Shown piece by piece: positions 32,599-40,797 of a stretch of DNA of 64,000 nucleotides. The notes beneath the pieces were generated by a model. It ran no database searches. It was given only the letters and a program-made list of their open reading frames with translations, and was not told the DNA's origin. The position numbers were made by a program, and so were the translations under genes. Source of the stretch: Flagellimonas meridianipacifica (lineage in GTDB: Bacteria; Bacteroidota; Bacteroidia; Flavobacteriales; Flavobacteriaceae). Location of the stretch: the NCBI RefSeq assembly GCF_003001695.1, contig NZ_PVYX01000001.1, positions 744,001 through 808,000 on the forward strand, given 5' to 3'. Numbering within the stretch: the first letter of the stretch is position 1; every line of letters starts with the position of its first letter.

Positions 32599-33576
32599 AT
32601 GTCTCAAAAAGCTGAATTCATCAAAGATCTTGCGTTGCCAGTGGTAGCAGCCCCCATGTTTTTAATCTCTGGTCCAAAATTGGTCATCGAGTGTTGCAAA
32701 AATGGAATAGTAGGGACGTTTCCGGCGCTAAACCAAAGAAGCAGTGAAGGGTTTGAGGAGTGGTTGATTGAGATAAAAAGCGCGTTGGAAGCTTTTGAGG
32801 AGGAAACTGGGAAGAAACCTGCTCCCTTTGGAGTAAACCTCATCGTACATCCAACCAACCCCAGATTGGAAGCGGATTTAAAGTTGTGCATCAAACATCA
32901 AGTGCCCCTAATCATTACTTCATTAGGTGCCGTAAGTCAAGTTGTTGATGCGGTTCATAGCTACGGTGGATTGGTTTTTCATGACGTCATCAAAAAAAGA
33001 CATGCGCAGAAGGCAGCGCAGGCAGGGGTAGATGGTCTCATTTTGGTTGCCGCGGGAGCTGGGGGACATGCCGGGAGTATTAATCCCATGAGTTTAATAG
33101 CGGAGGTCAAGCAATTTTTTGACAAAACTATTTTACTATCTGGATGTATAAGCACCGGTAGGGATGTGGCATCCGCGATGCAAATGGGTGCCGATTTAGC
33201 CTATATGGGTACCCGTTTCATTAATTCGGAAGAAAGTAAGGCGCCCGAAGAGTATAGGCAGATGATTATTGATTCAGGAGCAAGTGATGTGGTTTATACT
33301 GCCGCCATCTCGGGTGTGCATGCCAACTTTTTGGCCGCAAGCCTTAAAGCAGCAGGAATCTCTGAGGAAGACCTTAAAAAAGACCATAAGATAGATTTTG
33401 GAAAGGAATTGGACACCGAAGCCAAAGCTTGGAAAACGATTTGGTCCGCCGGTCAGGGCGTAACGACCATTGAAAATGTTATGCCCATATCGGAACTGGT
33501 GCAATCTTTAAAAACTGAATTTAAGGAAGCCATTGAGGAACAGACTAAACTTTTGGAAGTCTATCCGAAGGATTAA
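32599..33576 (+). CDS. Nitronate monooxygenase / 2-nitropropane dioxygenase-like flavoprotein
   Basis: A 325-residue FMN-dependent TIM-barrel protein that oxidises alkyl nitronates to carbonyl compounds and nitrite. The FMN regions are PVVAAPMFLISGPKLVIECC at 14-33, GVDGLILVAAGAGGHAG near 143-159 and MQMGADLAYMGTRFINSEES near 193-212. The catalytic-His area VFHDVIKKRHAQKA is present at 127-140. Some family members are enoyl reductases (FabK); the motifs here fit the nitronate branch better. It is monocistronic. Confidence 0.9.
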   Translation: MSQKAEFIKDLALPVVAAPMFLISGPKLVIECCKNGIVGTFPALNQRSSEGFEEWLIEIKSALEAFEEETGKKPAPFGVNLIVHPTNPRLEADLKLCIKHQVPLIITSLGAVSQVVDAVHSYGGLVFHDVIKKRHAQKAAQAGVDGLILVAAGAGGHAGSINPMSLIAEVKQFFDKTILLSGCISTGRDVASAMQMGADLAYMGTRFINSEESKAPEEYRQMIIDSGASDVVYTAAISGVHANFLAASLKAAGISEEDLKKDHKIDFGKELDTEAKAWKTIWSAGQGVTTIENVMPISELVQSLKTEFKEAIEEQTKLLEVYPKD

Positions 33577-33594
33577 CCCATTTTCTCCATCACC

Positions 33595-33870
33595 TTAATA
33601 CTTTGCAATCGCCTTATGTTCATAACACCACAACCAGTTCTCGTTGGGTTCCGCGGAACTAATGACATAATGATTATGTGAAGCTGCATGTTTACTGGCA
33701 TGTTTGTTGGGTGAGCTATCACAGCATAACGTAATTCCACAGTCTTGGCAGGTCCTTAAGTGGACCCATCGGTCTCCGGTTTTTACACACTCGGCACATT
33801 CGTACTTATCCGCTCGCTTAACTTCAGTGATTGCGTCAAGGTGTTCGCATTTTTTGGGTCTCATAGCCAT
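33595..33870 (-). CDS. UBP-type zinc finger protein
   Basis: A 91-residue cytosolic protein that is almost entirely a ZnF-UBP domain, a fold known from eukaryotic deubiquitinases and HDAC6. The zinc ligands are recognisable: KCEHLD, YECAEC, RTCQDCG, LCCDSS and the HASKHAASHNH group. In eukaryotes it binds the free C-terminal Gly-Gly of ubiquitin; in bacteria no ubiquitin substrate exists here, so the binding partner is unknown. It is convergent with nitronate monooxygenase and divergent from the bestrophin gene. Confidence 0.88.
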   Translation of the reverse strand: MAMRPKKCEHLDAITEVKRADKYECAECVKTGDRWVHLRTCQDCGITLCCDSSPNKHASKHAASHNHYVISSAEPNENWLWCYEHKAIAKY

Positions 33871-33959
33871 TACCTAAAAATACAATAAAGGTGTCTTAGT
33901 TTGTTAGAACCCGCTTCGAATAGGTAAGATTTCTTTATTTTAGTTCATAATCTGTCCAA

Positions 33960-34976
33960 ATGTACATTAAACGCAATATCAGTTGGGACATCATTCTAAG
34001 ATATGGTTGGAAGAACCTTATCTTTTTTACCCTCTATGCCCTTGTGATTTTTGGCGTTTACTACGGTTTGGATTGGACATTTATTGACCTTCCCTTTCAG
34101 CCCCTTACCGTAATAGGTATCGCTGTTTCCTTCTACATCGGTTTTAAAAATAGCCAGAGCTACGACCGATTCTGGGAAGGCAGAAAAATATGGGGCGGCA
34201 TTGTTAACTATAGCAGAACTTGGGGCATACGCGTGCTTGCCTTTGTAAAATCAGATGACCCGCAAGCGGACAAAAAGATGCAAGAACAAATGATTCTTCG
34301 ACATGTCGCTTGGCTAAATGCTTTACGGGTCCAACTGAGGCAGCCAAGATCTTGGAGTATTAAGGAAGGTAAGGCGGTTGAACGTGTTTTTGATAAACAC
34401 GGCGAACGAAACATCTCCTGCAATGAAGCTTATCATTTTGTAAGCATGCGGGAGTTTAGTGATTTGAAAAAAAGGGTCAATCCAGCGACCCATTTGGTGA
34501 AAAATCAAGCACTTGATGTAACCAAACTAAGAGAGGATGGTGTGATTGACGGTTTTCAGGAAATCCAATTGCAAGCAGTTTTGGAGGAGTTCTATAATTT
34601 ACAAGGAAAGTGCGAACGCATAAAAAATACCCCTTTCCCCAGACAGTATGCTTTTTTTTCAAAGGTGTTCACTTGGATTTTTGTCCTTTTAGTGCCCTTT
34701 GGTTTACTCAATGTTTTTGAGGCGCATAACCAAGATTTTGGTGTCGATGGTATGGATTGGTTGATTTTTTTGCAAATACCTTTTTCAGTTTTGATTTCTT
34801 GGATTTTTACCACCATGGAAATTGTTGGGGATAACAGTGAAGACCCCTTTGAAGGTAGAATCAATGATGTACCGATGACCGCATTGTGCCGAACCATTGA
34901 AATTGACCTAAGGGACATGCTTGATGAACAAGAGCTACCTGAGCCTGTTAAACCCAAAGACAATATTTTGTATTAA
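33960..34976 (+). CDS. Bestrophin-family (UPF0187) anion channel
   Basis: A 338-residue inner-membrane protein of the bestrophin family, whose eukaryotic members are Ca-activated chloride channels and whose bacterial homologues can be cation or anion selective. Hydrophobic helices lie at about 20-37, 45-65, 220-240 and 255-275. Family motifs NSQSYDRFWEGRKIWGGIVNYSR lie near 64-86 (in two parts) and DPFEGRINDVPMTALCR near 295-311. Its stop overlaps the following YheT hydrolase start by one base (TAATG), pointing to coupled translation. Confidence 0.9.
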   Translation: MYIKRNISWDIILRYGWKNLIFFTLYALVIFGVYYGLDWTFIDLPFQPLTVIGIAVSFYIGFKNSQSYDRFWEGRKIWGGIVNYSRTWGIRVLAFVKSDDPQADKKMQEQMILRHVAWLNALRVQLRQPRSWSIKEGKAVERVFDKHGERNISCNEAYHFVSMREFSDLKKRVNPATHLVKNQALDVTKLREDGVIDGFQEIQLQAVLEEFYNLQGKCERIKNTPFPRQYAFFSKVFTWIFVLLVPFGLLNVFEAHNQDFGVDGMDWLIFLQIPFSVLISWIFTTMEIVGDNSEDPFEGRINDVPMTALCRTIEIDLRDMLDEQELPEPVKPKDNILY

Positions 34977-35941
34977 TGCCCTTAGTCACTTCCAGGTATA
35001 GTCCTCCCCATTTTTTCAAGAACGGCCATATCTCAACCATATATGCCGGTCTAGTAAGGCAAGTAAATGGCTTTAGTCAACAAAGGGAAAGAATTGAACT
35101 TATGGATGGCGACTTTTTGGATTTGGATTGGAGCTTTTCAAAAGGTAAATCAGACAGACTAGTCATTCTACTTCATGGATTGGAAGGCGATGCTCAACGA
35201 CACTATATAACCGGTAGTGCCAAACTGTTCAATGCCAATGAATTTGATGCATGTGCGGTCAATTTTAGAGGCTGCAGTGGCGAACCTAATCAATTATATA
35301 GGTCATACCATTCTGGAGCTACGGGGGATTTAACGGAAGTCATCAATCATATTTTAGAAAACAAAAAGTATCGTTCAATCCATATCAAAGGCTTTAGTTT
35401 GGGCGGCAATTTGTTGCTGAAATATTTGGGAGAACGAGAAGGGGTACCCAAGGAAATCAAAGCTGCAGTAGCTGTCTCCGTACCTTGTGATCTTCATTCT
35501 TCATGCGAGCAATTACTCTCTTCCAAAAATATGCTCTATGCTAAGCGTTTTAAAAGAAACCTACTTCAAAAACTTCGTCAGAAACAAAAACTCTTCCCGG
35601 AGTTAATCTCAGATGCTGAAATCAAATCAATAATCACTCTAAAGGATTTTGATGATGTGTATACCAGTAAGGCCCATAATTTTAAAGATGCCATGGATTA
35701 CTACACAAGCTGTAGCTCTCTGCAGTTTCTTGAAACAATTGACATACCTGCCTTAATCATCAATGCGAAGAACGATTCTTTCCTAGGAACTACCTGTTAT
35801 CCTTATGAAGAAGCTGATAAAAACCATCACTTGTATTTGGAAGTTCCTGCTTATGGAGGACATGTTGGGTTTTGGGGAAAAAACAACATCACCTACACAG
35901 AAAAAAGAGCCTTGGAGTTTTTCATAAAAAACTCCGGTTAG
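34976..35941 (+). CDS. Alpha/beta hydrolase, YheT/AB-hydrolase-1 type
   Basis: A 321-residue hydrolase. The oxyanion region is LVILLHGLEGDAQRHY at 62-77; the nucleophile Ser is in KGFSLGGNLLLKYLGER near 139-156; the late His lies in GGHVGFW near 296. The first Asp is in INAKNDSFLG. The N-terminus resembles YheT, ABHD1/3-like proteins, which may cut medium-chain phospholipids or esters. The substrate is unknown. It overlaps bestrophin by one base, so the two form a unit. Confidence 0.88.
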   Translation: MPLVTSRYSPPHFFKNGHISTIYAGLVRQVNGFSQQRERIELMDGDFLDLDWSFSKGKSDRLVILLHGLEGDAQRHYITGSAKLFNANEFDACAVNFRGCSGEPNQLYRSYHSGATGDLTEVINHILENKKYRSIHIKGFSLGGNLLLKYLGEREGVPKEIKAAVAVSVPCDLHSSCEQLLSSKNMLYAKRFKRNLLQKLRQKQKLFPELISDAEIKSIITLKDFDDVYTSKAHNFKDAMDYYTSCSSLQFLETIDIPALIINAKNDSFLGTTCYPYEEADKNHHLYLEVPAYGGHVGFWGKNNITYTEKRALEFFIKNSG

Positions 35942-36006
35942 CATTTACCTGCTATTCCCTATCTTAGTGTCTTCGTTAATGTCAAATCCAATTTGAAGCA
36001 ATCACC

Positions 36007-36486
36007 ATGAAAAAAGCAATCCTGTTACTAGCTCTTGGAGCATTTGTTGTAAGCTGCGGAGGAAAAAAAGAAGAGAAGAAAGACGGTTTTGAAGTAAGCC
36101 GCACTAAATCTGAAGATAAAAAAACGGTAGCCAATGAAGGTGTTCCCGTAGATTTGAACAACAAAGGGATTGGTCCAATCAAAGAAGTATCTTTTCCGGA
36201 TGAAATTGATACCGAGATGGCGGCCCGTGGAGAAGCTCAGTTCAACGCTATTTGTGTCGCCTGCCACATGGTGGACCAACGTATGATTGGACCTGCCATG
36301 AAAGGAGTGTATGAGCGAAGAAGTCCAGAATGGGTTATGAACATGATGTTGAATCCTGATGGTATGCTTAAAGAAGACCCTATTGCCAAAGCTTTATTGA
36401 AAGAGTACAACAACGCCATCATGTTGAATCAGAATCTTACTGAAGAAGAAGCGCGTGATTTGGCGGAATATTTAAGAACCCTATAA
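36007..36486 (+). CDS. Cytochrome c class I lipoprotein
   Basis: A 159-residue lipoprotein (lipobox VVSC, Cys17) with one haem c site, CVACH, at 83-87. The axial Met is probably one of MNMMLNPDGM near 111-120. A charged, disordered linker (KKEEKKDGFEVSRTKS) separates the anchor and the haem domain. It is likely a membrane-anchored electron carrier in the periplasm, feeding a terminal oxidase or similar. It stands alone after the YheT gene. Confidence 0.92.
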   Translation: MKKAILLLALGAFVVSCGGKKEEKKDGFEVSRTKSEDKKTVANEGVPVDLNNKGIGPIKEVSFPDEIDTEMAARGEAQFNAICVACHMVDQRMIGPAMKGVYERRSPEWVMNMMLNPDGMLKEDPIAKALLKEYNNAIMLNQNLTEEEARDLAEYLRTL

Positions 36487-36524
36487 TACTTATTTAGAGC
36501 GGGTTTATTTTTTTTGTAATCCTC

Positions 36525-36977
36525 ATGGATAACCTCATTATAGTCGATTATAGACCCTCTGATTTTCAACCTTGGCTAGATATGTCCCTAATACTCTTTA
36601 AGGACTATCCCCCTGAGGAAACTGAATTCGAGCTCAAACGCATGGCAGACAACCCGAAGTACAAGACTTTTATGGCAAAGTCTGGGAACACTTCCATCGG
36701 ATTTGTCACGGTTTCCATCAGAACAGACTACGTGGAGGGTTCGAAGACCTCTCCAGTAGGCTATGTTGATGCCATATATGTGGATTCCGAATATCGAAAA
36801 CAAGGTCTTGCCAAACTTCTATTTAAAAAAGGCGAACATTGGACCAAACTTCAAGGTTGTTCTGAAATTGGCTCTGATACGTGGGATTGGAATACCGCGG
36901 CTCAGGACTTTCACCAAAAACTGGGCTTCCAAAAAGAAGATGTTCTGGTCCATTACATAAAAAAGATTTCTGACTAA
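36525..36977 (+). CDS. GNAT-family N-acetyltransferase
   Basis: A 150-residue acetyltransferase. The acetyl-CoA loop appears as VDSEYRKQGLAKLLFKKGEHW near 87-107, with Q/RxxGxA-type geometry; DTWDWNTAAQDFHQKLGF near 122-139 is the C-terminal motif. It resembles aminoglycoside 6'-N-acetyltransferase-like proteins, but resistance cannot be claimed. The substrate is unknown. It follows the cytochrome c gene by 38 bases. Confidence 0.88.
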   Translation: MDNLIIVDYRPSDFQPWLDMSLILFKDYPPEETEFELKRMADNPKYKTFMAKSGNTSIGFVTVSIRTDYVEGSKTSPVGYVDAIYVDSEYRKQGLAKLLFKKGEHWTKLQGCSEIGSDTWDWNTAAQDFHQKLGFQKEDVLVHYIKKISD

Positions 36978-36987
36978 GGGGCTATTT

Positions 36988-38118
36988 TTATTCGAGTCGT
37001 GCGATGAAACCCCAGTTCATTGCTTGTTTTCTTCCCAAATAACGAGGATTTGCATCTTGCCACTCGTCATCCGATCTTATCCAGAAAACCAGTTTGTTGT
37101 CGCCCTCTTTTAGGGATAACAGTATTTTTTCCTCACCGTCCATCACACGCATAAAATTACCAGTGTCAAGTTCTCGGCCAAAAAATACCACCTGACCGTT
37201 TAAGACCATCAATAAAACCTGAGTATAATCAAAGGCCAAAGTAGCCTCTCGGTCAGTTTCCGAAACAATAATTGTTTTCGCAAAAATGGACTCTTTGGGG
37301 TGGTCAAAGTAACGCACCAAATTCACGATTCCATTTTTACCTGCTTTGATGCTTTTCCATGTATGGTTTTTTTCTGCATCATTCAACCACTCATAATATT
37401 GCCTCTGGGAGTAGATATTGCCTTCCAATTGCTCTGAAATTTGCCAGTCGGTCAAATACGAATTTGGGTTCTGGACCTCCTTAATCGAAAATGGAGTGGT
37501 CAATTCCTTGATTTCAACATTGGCAAAATAGGCTTCGGCAAAACTGGTCTTCAAAAACAAAAAACCTTCTCCCGTCTCATCCTGTAAGAGTTCCACTTCC
37601 ATATTTGGACTTTTTTCATCGTTAATAAATGCTCTCATCTTTTTATCAAACACCTCTACTCGCAAATGGAACCATTCCTCCGGTTTGAATTCAGCTTTTG
37701 TTTCATAAATCGGCATGTTGTATATCTGCCATGGTAGAGCGGCGTTGTATACGGGAGCATATTGGAGCGCATCCTCCTTTCCTCCTGAAAACACTCGGCA
37801 GTAGAAAAACTCATAATTAAACAAGTCCTTGGCGTGGAATCCTACTCCTGGCATGGCTTTGCCAGCAATGTCCATTTCGAGCACAAAATTTTCGAAAGAT
37901 CTCCCTTCTAGTTTGGCTATCTTATGCCTTCCCAACCGGAAGGCATTTTTCCCCTTGTAGTTGGTTGTATGAAAATCAAGGTTTTGGTTGTTTTCGTTAT
38001 CAACAATCTTCCAATTTTCTGATGTGAACTCGATTTTTTGAGCAAACATCGCTTCACTAGAAATCAACATCAAAAGTAAAAGTGTAGTCCAATCAATTTT
38101 TCTGTTAAAACGCTTCAT
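36988..38118 (-). CDS. Secreted DUF1080-like (concanavalin/lectin-fold) protein
   Basis: A 376-residue exported protein with a signal peptide cut near residue 26 (MFAQ). Residues 30-205 form a DUF1080/LamG-type jelly-roll (FENFVLEMDIAG, EWFHLRVEVFDKKMRAFIND, GFLFLKTSFAEAYFANVEIKEL), and the C-terminal half (about 225-376) is another beta-sandwich (ILLSLKEGDNKLVFWIRSDDEWQ). No catalytic residues are evident; carbohydrate binding is likely by fold. It is divergent from the membrane HTH protein at 38217, whose outer domain has the same fold; the shared gap is 98 bases. Confidence 0.78.
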   Translation of the reverse strand: MKRFNRKIDWTTLLLLMLISSEAMFAQKIEFTSENWKIVDNENNQNLDFHTTNYKGKNAFRLGRHKIAKLEGRSFENFVLEMDIAGKAMPGVGFHAKDLFNYEFFYCRVFSGGKEDALQYAPVYNAALPWQIYNMPIYETKAEFKPEEWFHLRVEVFDKKMRAFINDEKSPNMEVELLQDETGEGFLFLKTSFAEAYFANVEIKELTTPFSIKEVQNPNSYLTDWQISEQLEGNIYSQRQYYEWLNDAEKNHTWKSIKAGKNGIVNLVRYFDHPKESIFAKTIIVSETDREATLAFDYTQVLLMVLNGQVVFFGRELDTGNFMRVMDGEEKILLSLKEGDNKLVFWIRSDDEWQDANPRYLGRKQAMNWGFIARLE

Positions 38119-38216
38119 GTGGTTTTTTTTTCAAAATTCAGATGAATCTTACTGTAACAAACCATCAAAAACCGTTTATTTATAATCCAAATCCCGTTCA
38201 TTTTTGAATTCACAAC

Positions 38217-39503
38217 ATGACCACTGTTGAAAAAGACTTATTGAATAGTTGCATTACCCAAATTGTGGGCAGATACTTTCCTGAAAAAGCGTCAACAAAC
38301 CAGACTCTCGGACAAAGGGATTTGAATTACTTGGCGGACTTAATTGAGGAAAAGACCAATATTCGTATAAGTCTATCCACAATGAAACGGCTTTGGAAGG
38401 GAAATTTCAACAAGATGCCACACCCCAGTACTTTGGATGCTTTGGTTTCTTTACTTGATTTTGAAAATTGGAATGCTTTTCGGCAGAATCAAGGAAACGG
38501 TTTTTCTCAATCTACGTCAACCCATGCTAAGCTTGAGAAGCGCTTTTCAAGACCGCTTTTAGCCCTATCGGTTTTGGGTGTTATGGCGTTGACATTTCTT
38601 TTGATATCCCTGGTTAAAAAAAAGAAAGAAATCGTAATTCCTGAAGGAGTTTCTTTCTCGGCCAATAAAACAGTAGCCTTCAATGTACCCAACTCAGTCA
38701 TTTTTTCTTATGACCTGGCTGGAATTGAAGCAGATAGCTTTTTTATACAGCGTTCGTGGAATCCCATGCACAAATCGGCAATACGTCCAGAAAAGAAAAA
38801 CTTTTCAGAAATCTATTATTATCCGGGCTTCCATTGGGCAAAGTTGATTGCCAACGACAGTGTCATCAAAAAAACACGTGTTCATGTCAAAACTGACGGC
38901 TGGTTCGTCACTGCGAAATCGAAGAGGATGCAGGATGTTCCGTTGTATCCAAATCAAGAAAACATCATATCGGAAGGGAATTTAAGAGTTGAGGAACTAG
39001 ATTTACAAAAAGCTGGCTACGACCCAAAACAGAACTTGATTCTGTCTTTTTTTAATATCAGGGAATTTGAGAATCTTCAAAGCCAATCATTCATACTTGA
39101 GACCAGGGCAAAGTTTGAAGATGTCCAAAATTTAACTTGCCCCTACATGGAAGTGACATGGATTGATGAAAAGGATGTTTCGTGGGTAGGACTCATTGAT
39201 AAAGGCTGTGAAAGCAACTTAAATCTAAAACTAAGTGATACCATTTTAATGGGGACAGAAAACGATTTCTCAAAACTTGGCGCTAAACTGGATGAGTGGC
39301 AAACCATTAAAATTATCTGTCATAAAGGAACCTTCAAGCTATATTTGAATGATATTTTGGCGACGGAAACCGAATTCACTGGAGCAACGGGAAAGATTAT
39401 GGGCTTGGTTTTTACCTTTACTGGAAAAGGGGCCATTGATTACGTATCTTTAAAAGATATAAACGGTAAAGTTTTGTATTCAGATGAGTTCAATGATAGA
39501 TAA
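38217..39503 (+). CDS. Membrane-spanning HTH protein with periplasmic lectin-fold domain
   Basis: A 428-residue protein that joins a cytosolic and an outer part. Residues 1-90 are soluble and helical, with RISLSTMKRLWKG (50-62) as a possible recognition helix, preceded by DLNYLADLIEEKT. One membrane helix spans about 113-133 and is followed by KKKK. Residues 138-235 look like an Ig/PKD-like domain, and 245-428 are a LamG/concanavalin-type jelly-roll ending in IDYVSLKDINGKVLYSDEF. This has the order of a one-component sensor like CadC or ToxR: DNA-binding inside, ligand-binding outside. No homology to those families is claimed. It overlaps the next gene by 20 bases. Confidence 0.75.
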   Translation: MTTVEKDLLNSCITQIVGRYFPEKASTNQTLGQRDLNYLADLIEEKTNIRISLSTMKRLWKGNFNKMPHPSTLDALVSLLDFENWNAFRQNQGNGFSQSTSTHAKLEKRFSRPLLALSVLGVMALTFLLISLVKKKKEIVIPEGVSFSANKTVAFNVPNSVIFSYDLAGIEADSFFIQRSWNPMHKSAIRPEKKNFSEIYYYPGFHWAKLIANDSVIKKTRVHVKTDGWFVTAKSKRMQDVPLYPNQENIISEGNLRVEELDLQKAGYDPKQNLILSFFNIREFENLQSQSFILETRAKFEDVQNLTCPYMEVTWIDEKDVSWVGLIDKGCESNLNLKLSDTILMGTENDFSKLGAKLDEWQTIKIICHKGTFKLYLNDILATETEFTGATGKIMGLVFTFTGKGAIDYVSLKDINGKVLYSDEFNDR

Positions 39504-40203
39504 AACCTGCATTACCCTTTTCTTGCTAATTTTTAGTCTTACCCTGAATTCCCAATCCATCGATGGGGCATGGGAAACAGTTATGCCCAATGATGATGAC
39601 CTTGAAACGCAGCATGTAGTCATTATTTCGGACGGTTTTGTTTCCGAGGCTTTTTTTGAAAAGGATTCAGGAAAATTTATGGGCACTTGGGGCGGTTCTT
39701 ACGAAGCAAAGGATGGAAATTTTGACTGCACCTACGAATTTTCAACTTTTGACCCCCAATTGGTCGGAACTTCCCAAAGTTTGGAATTTAAACTCATAGA
39801 TGGGAAAATGCATCTAGAGGGTAAGGTTTGGACTCGTATTGATGATGGTTCTCCAGGAGTGTTGAACGGAGCATGGTTAATTTCGGGAAGAATGCGAGAC
39901 GGGAAAATTCAACAGCGTGATACAAACCGGCCTAGAAAAACCATGAAAATCTTATCCGGCACTCGATTCCAATGGATTGCCTACAATACCGAGACCAAAG
40001 AGTTTATGGGAACTGGCGGAGGAACCTATACTTCAGAAAACGGAAAATATGTCGAAAACATAGGGTTTTTCTCCCGGGATGATTCAAGGGTTGGAGCCAG
40101 TCTTTCATTTGACTTTAAATTGGAAGACGGTAATTGGCATCATTCCGGCAAAAGCAGCAAAGGTTCTCCCATTTATGAAATTTGGAGTCCACGAAAACAG
40201 TAA
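39484..40203 (+). CDS. Secreted protein with two repeated beta-barrel-like domains
   Basis: A 239-residue exported protein (start 39484; ATG 39493 also in frame, which reduces the overlap to 11 bases). The signal peptide is IDKTCITLFLLIFSLTLNSQ. Two repeats of about 110 residues follow: each starts with GAW, has a charged strand and then FMGTWGGSY or FMGTGGGTY, and ends with SLEFKL or SFDFKL plus DGKMHLEGK or DGNWHHSGK. These are lipocalin-like up-and-down strands; function is unknown. It lies between the membrane HTH gene and the DinB-like gene, likely one transcription unit. Confidence 0.75.
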   Translation: MSSMIDKTCITLFLLIFSLTLNSQSIDGAWETVMPNDDDLETQHVVIISDGFVSEAFFEKDSGKFMGTWGGSYEAKDGNFDCTYEFSTFDPQLVGTSQSLEFKLIDGKMHLEGKVWTRIDDGSPGVLNGAWLISGRMRDGKIQQRDTNRPRKTMKILSGTRFQWIAYNTETKEFMGTGGGTYTSENGKYVENIGFFSRDDSRVGASLSFDFKLEDGNWHHSGKSSKGSPIYEIWSPRKQ

Positions 40204-40207
40204 CACC

Positions 40208-40795
40208 ATGATACAAAAATTGGGATTGTTTCTCATCGTTTTTCTTTTAACCAACCCTATGAAATCTCAAGAATTACCTTATCGAGAAATTCCCGACTAC
40301 CCTTCCGACTATGGCCCTGGCAATGTTGTGTCTCGGATGATTGATGGTTTGGGATTCCGATTTTATTGGGCAACCGAAGGATTAACCGAGAAAGACTGGA
40401 GTTATAAACCCTCCGAAGAGTCGAGAAGTGTTTTGGAAACTCTACAACACATTTATGGCATGTCCGAAATGATTCTGAATGCTCCGACTGCCACACCCAA
40501 CGTTCGCCCTGCCGATTTTTCCAAATTGACTTACAGTGAATTGCGTGAAAAGACCTTAATCAATCTCAAAGCAGCCAGCGAAGCCGTTCTTGGAAAACAG
40601 GCATCTGATTTTGAAGATTTTGCGGTAATCTTTCAAAGAGGAGAAAAACAAACACCTTTCCCGTATTGGAATCTAATCAATGGCATGCTTTCCGATTGCA
40701 TTTACCATACAGGCCAGATTACCATGCTTCGCAGGGTAACTGGAAATCCCATCAATCCAAATGTTAGTGTGTTTACAGGTAAGGTTAGGGAATAG
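40208..40795 (+). CDS. DinB-superfamily protein with export signal
   Basis: A 195-residue protein starting at ATG 40208, five bases after the previous stop codon. The N-terminus is a signal peptide (IQKLGLFLIVFLLTNPMKSQ). The DinB-like four-helix domain follows at about 40-190, with ETLQHIYGMSEMIL near 79 and GMLSDCIYHTGQITMLRR near 159-176, where the His residues form the usual metal triad. DinB/YfiT proteins are metal-dependent thiol transferases, normally cytosolic; an exported one is less usual. The longer frame from 40079 is a shadow over the previous gene. Confidence 0.82.
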   Translation: MIQKLGLFLIVFLLTNPMKSQELPYREIPDYPSDYGPGNVVSRMIDGLGFRFYWATEGLTEKDWSYKPSEESRSVLETLQHIYGMSEMILNAPTATPNVRPADFSKLTYSELREKTLINLKAASEAVLGKQASDFEDFAVIFQRGEKQTPFPYWNLINGMLSDCIYHTGQITMLRRVTGNPINPNVSVFTGKVRE

Positions 40796-40797
40796 AC

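Noticed and set aside
40079..40207. N-terminal extension of the DinB-like gene
   Set aside because: It lies inside the previous gene; the signal peptide starts at 40208.
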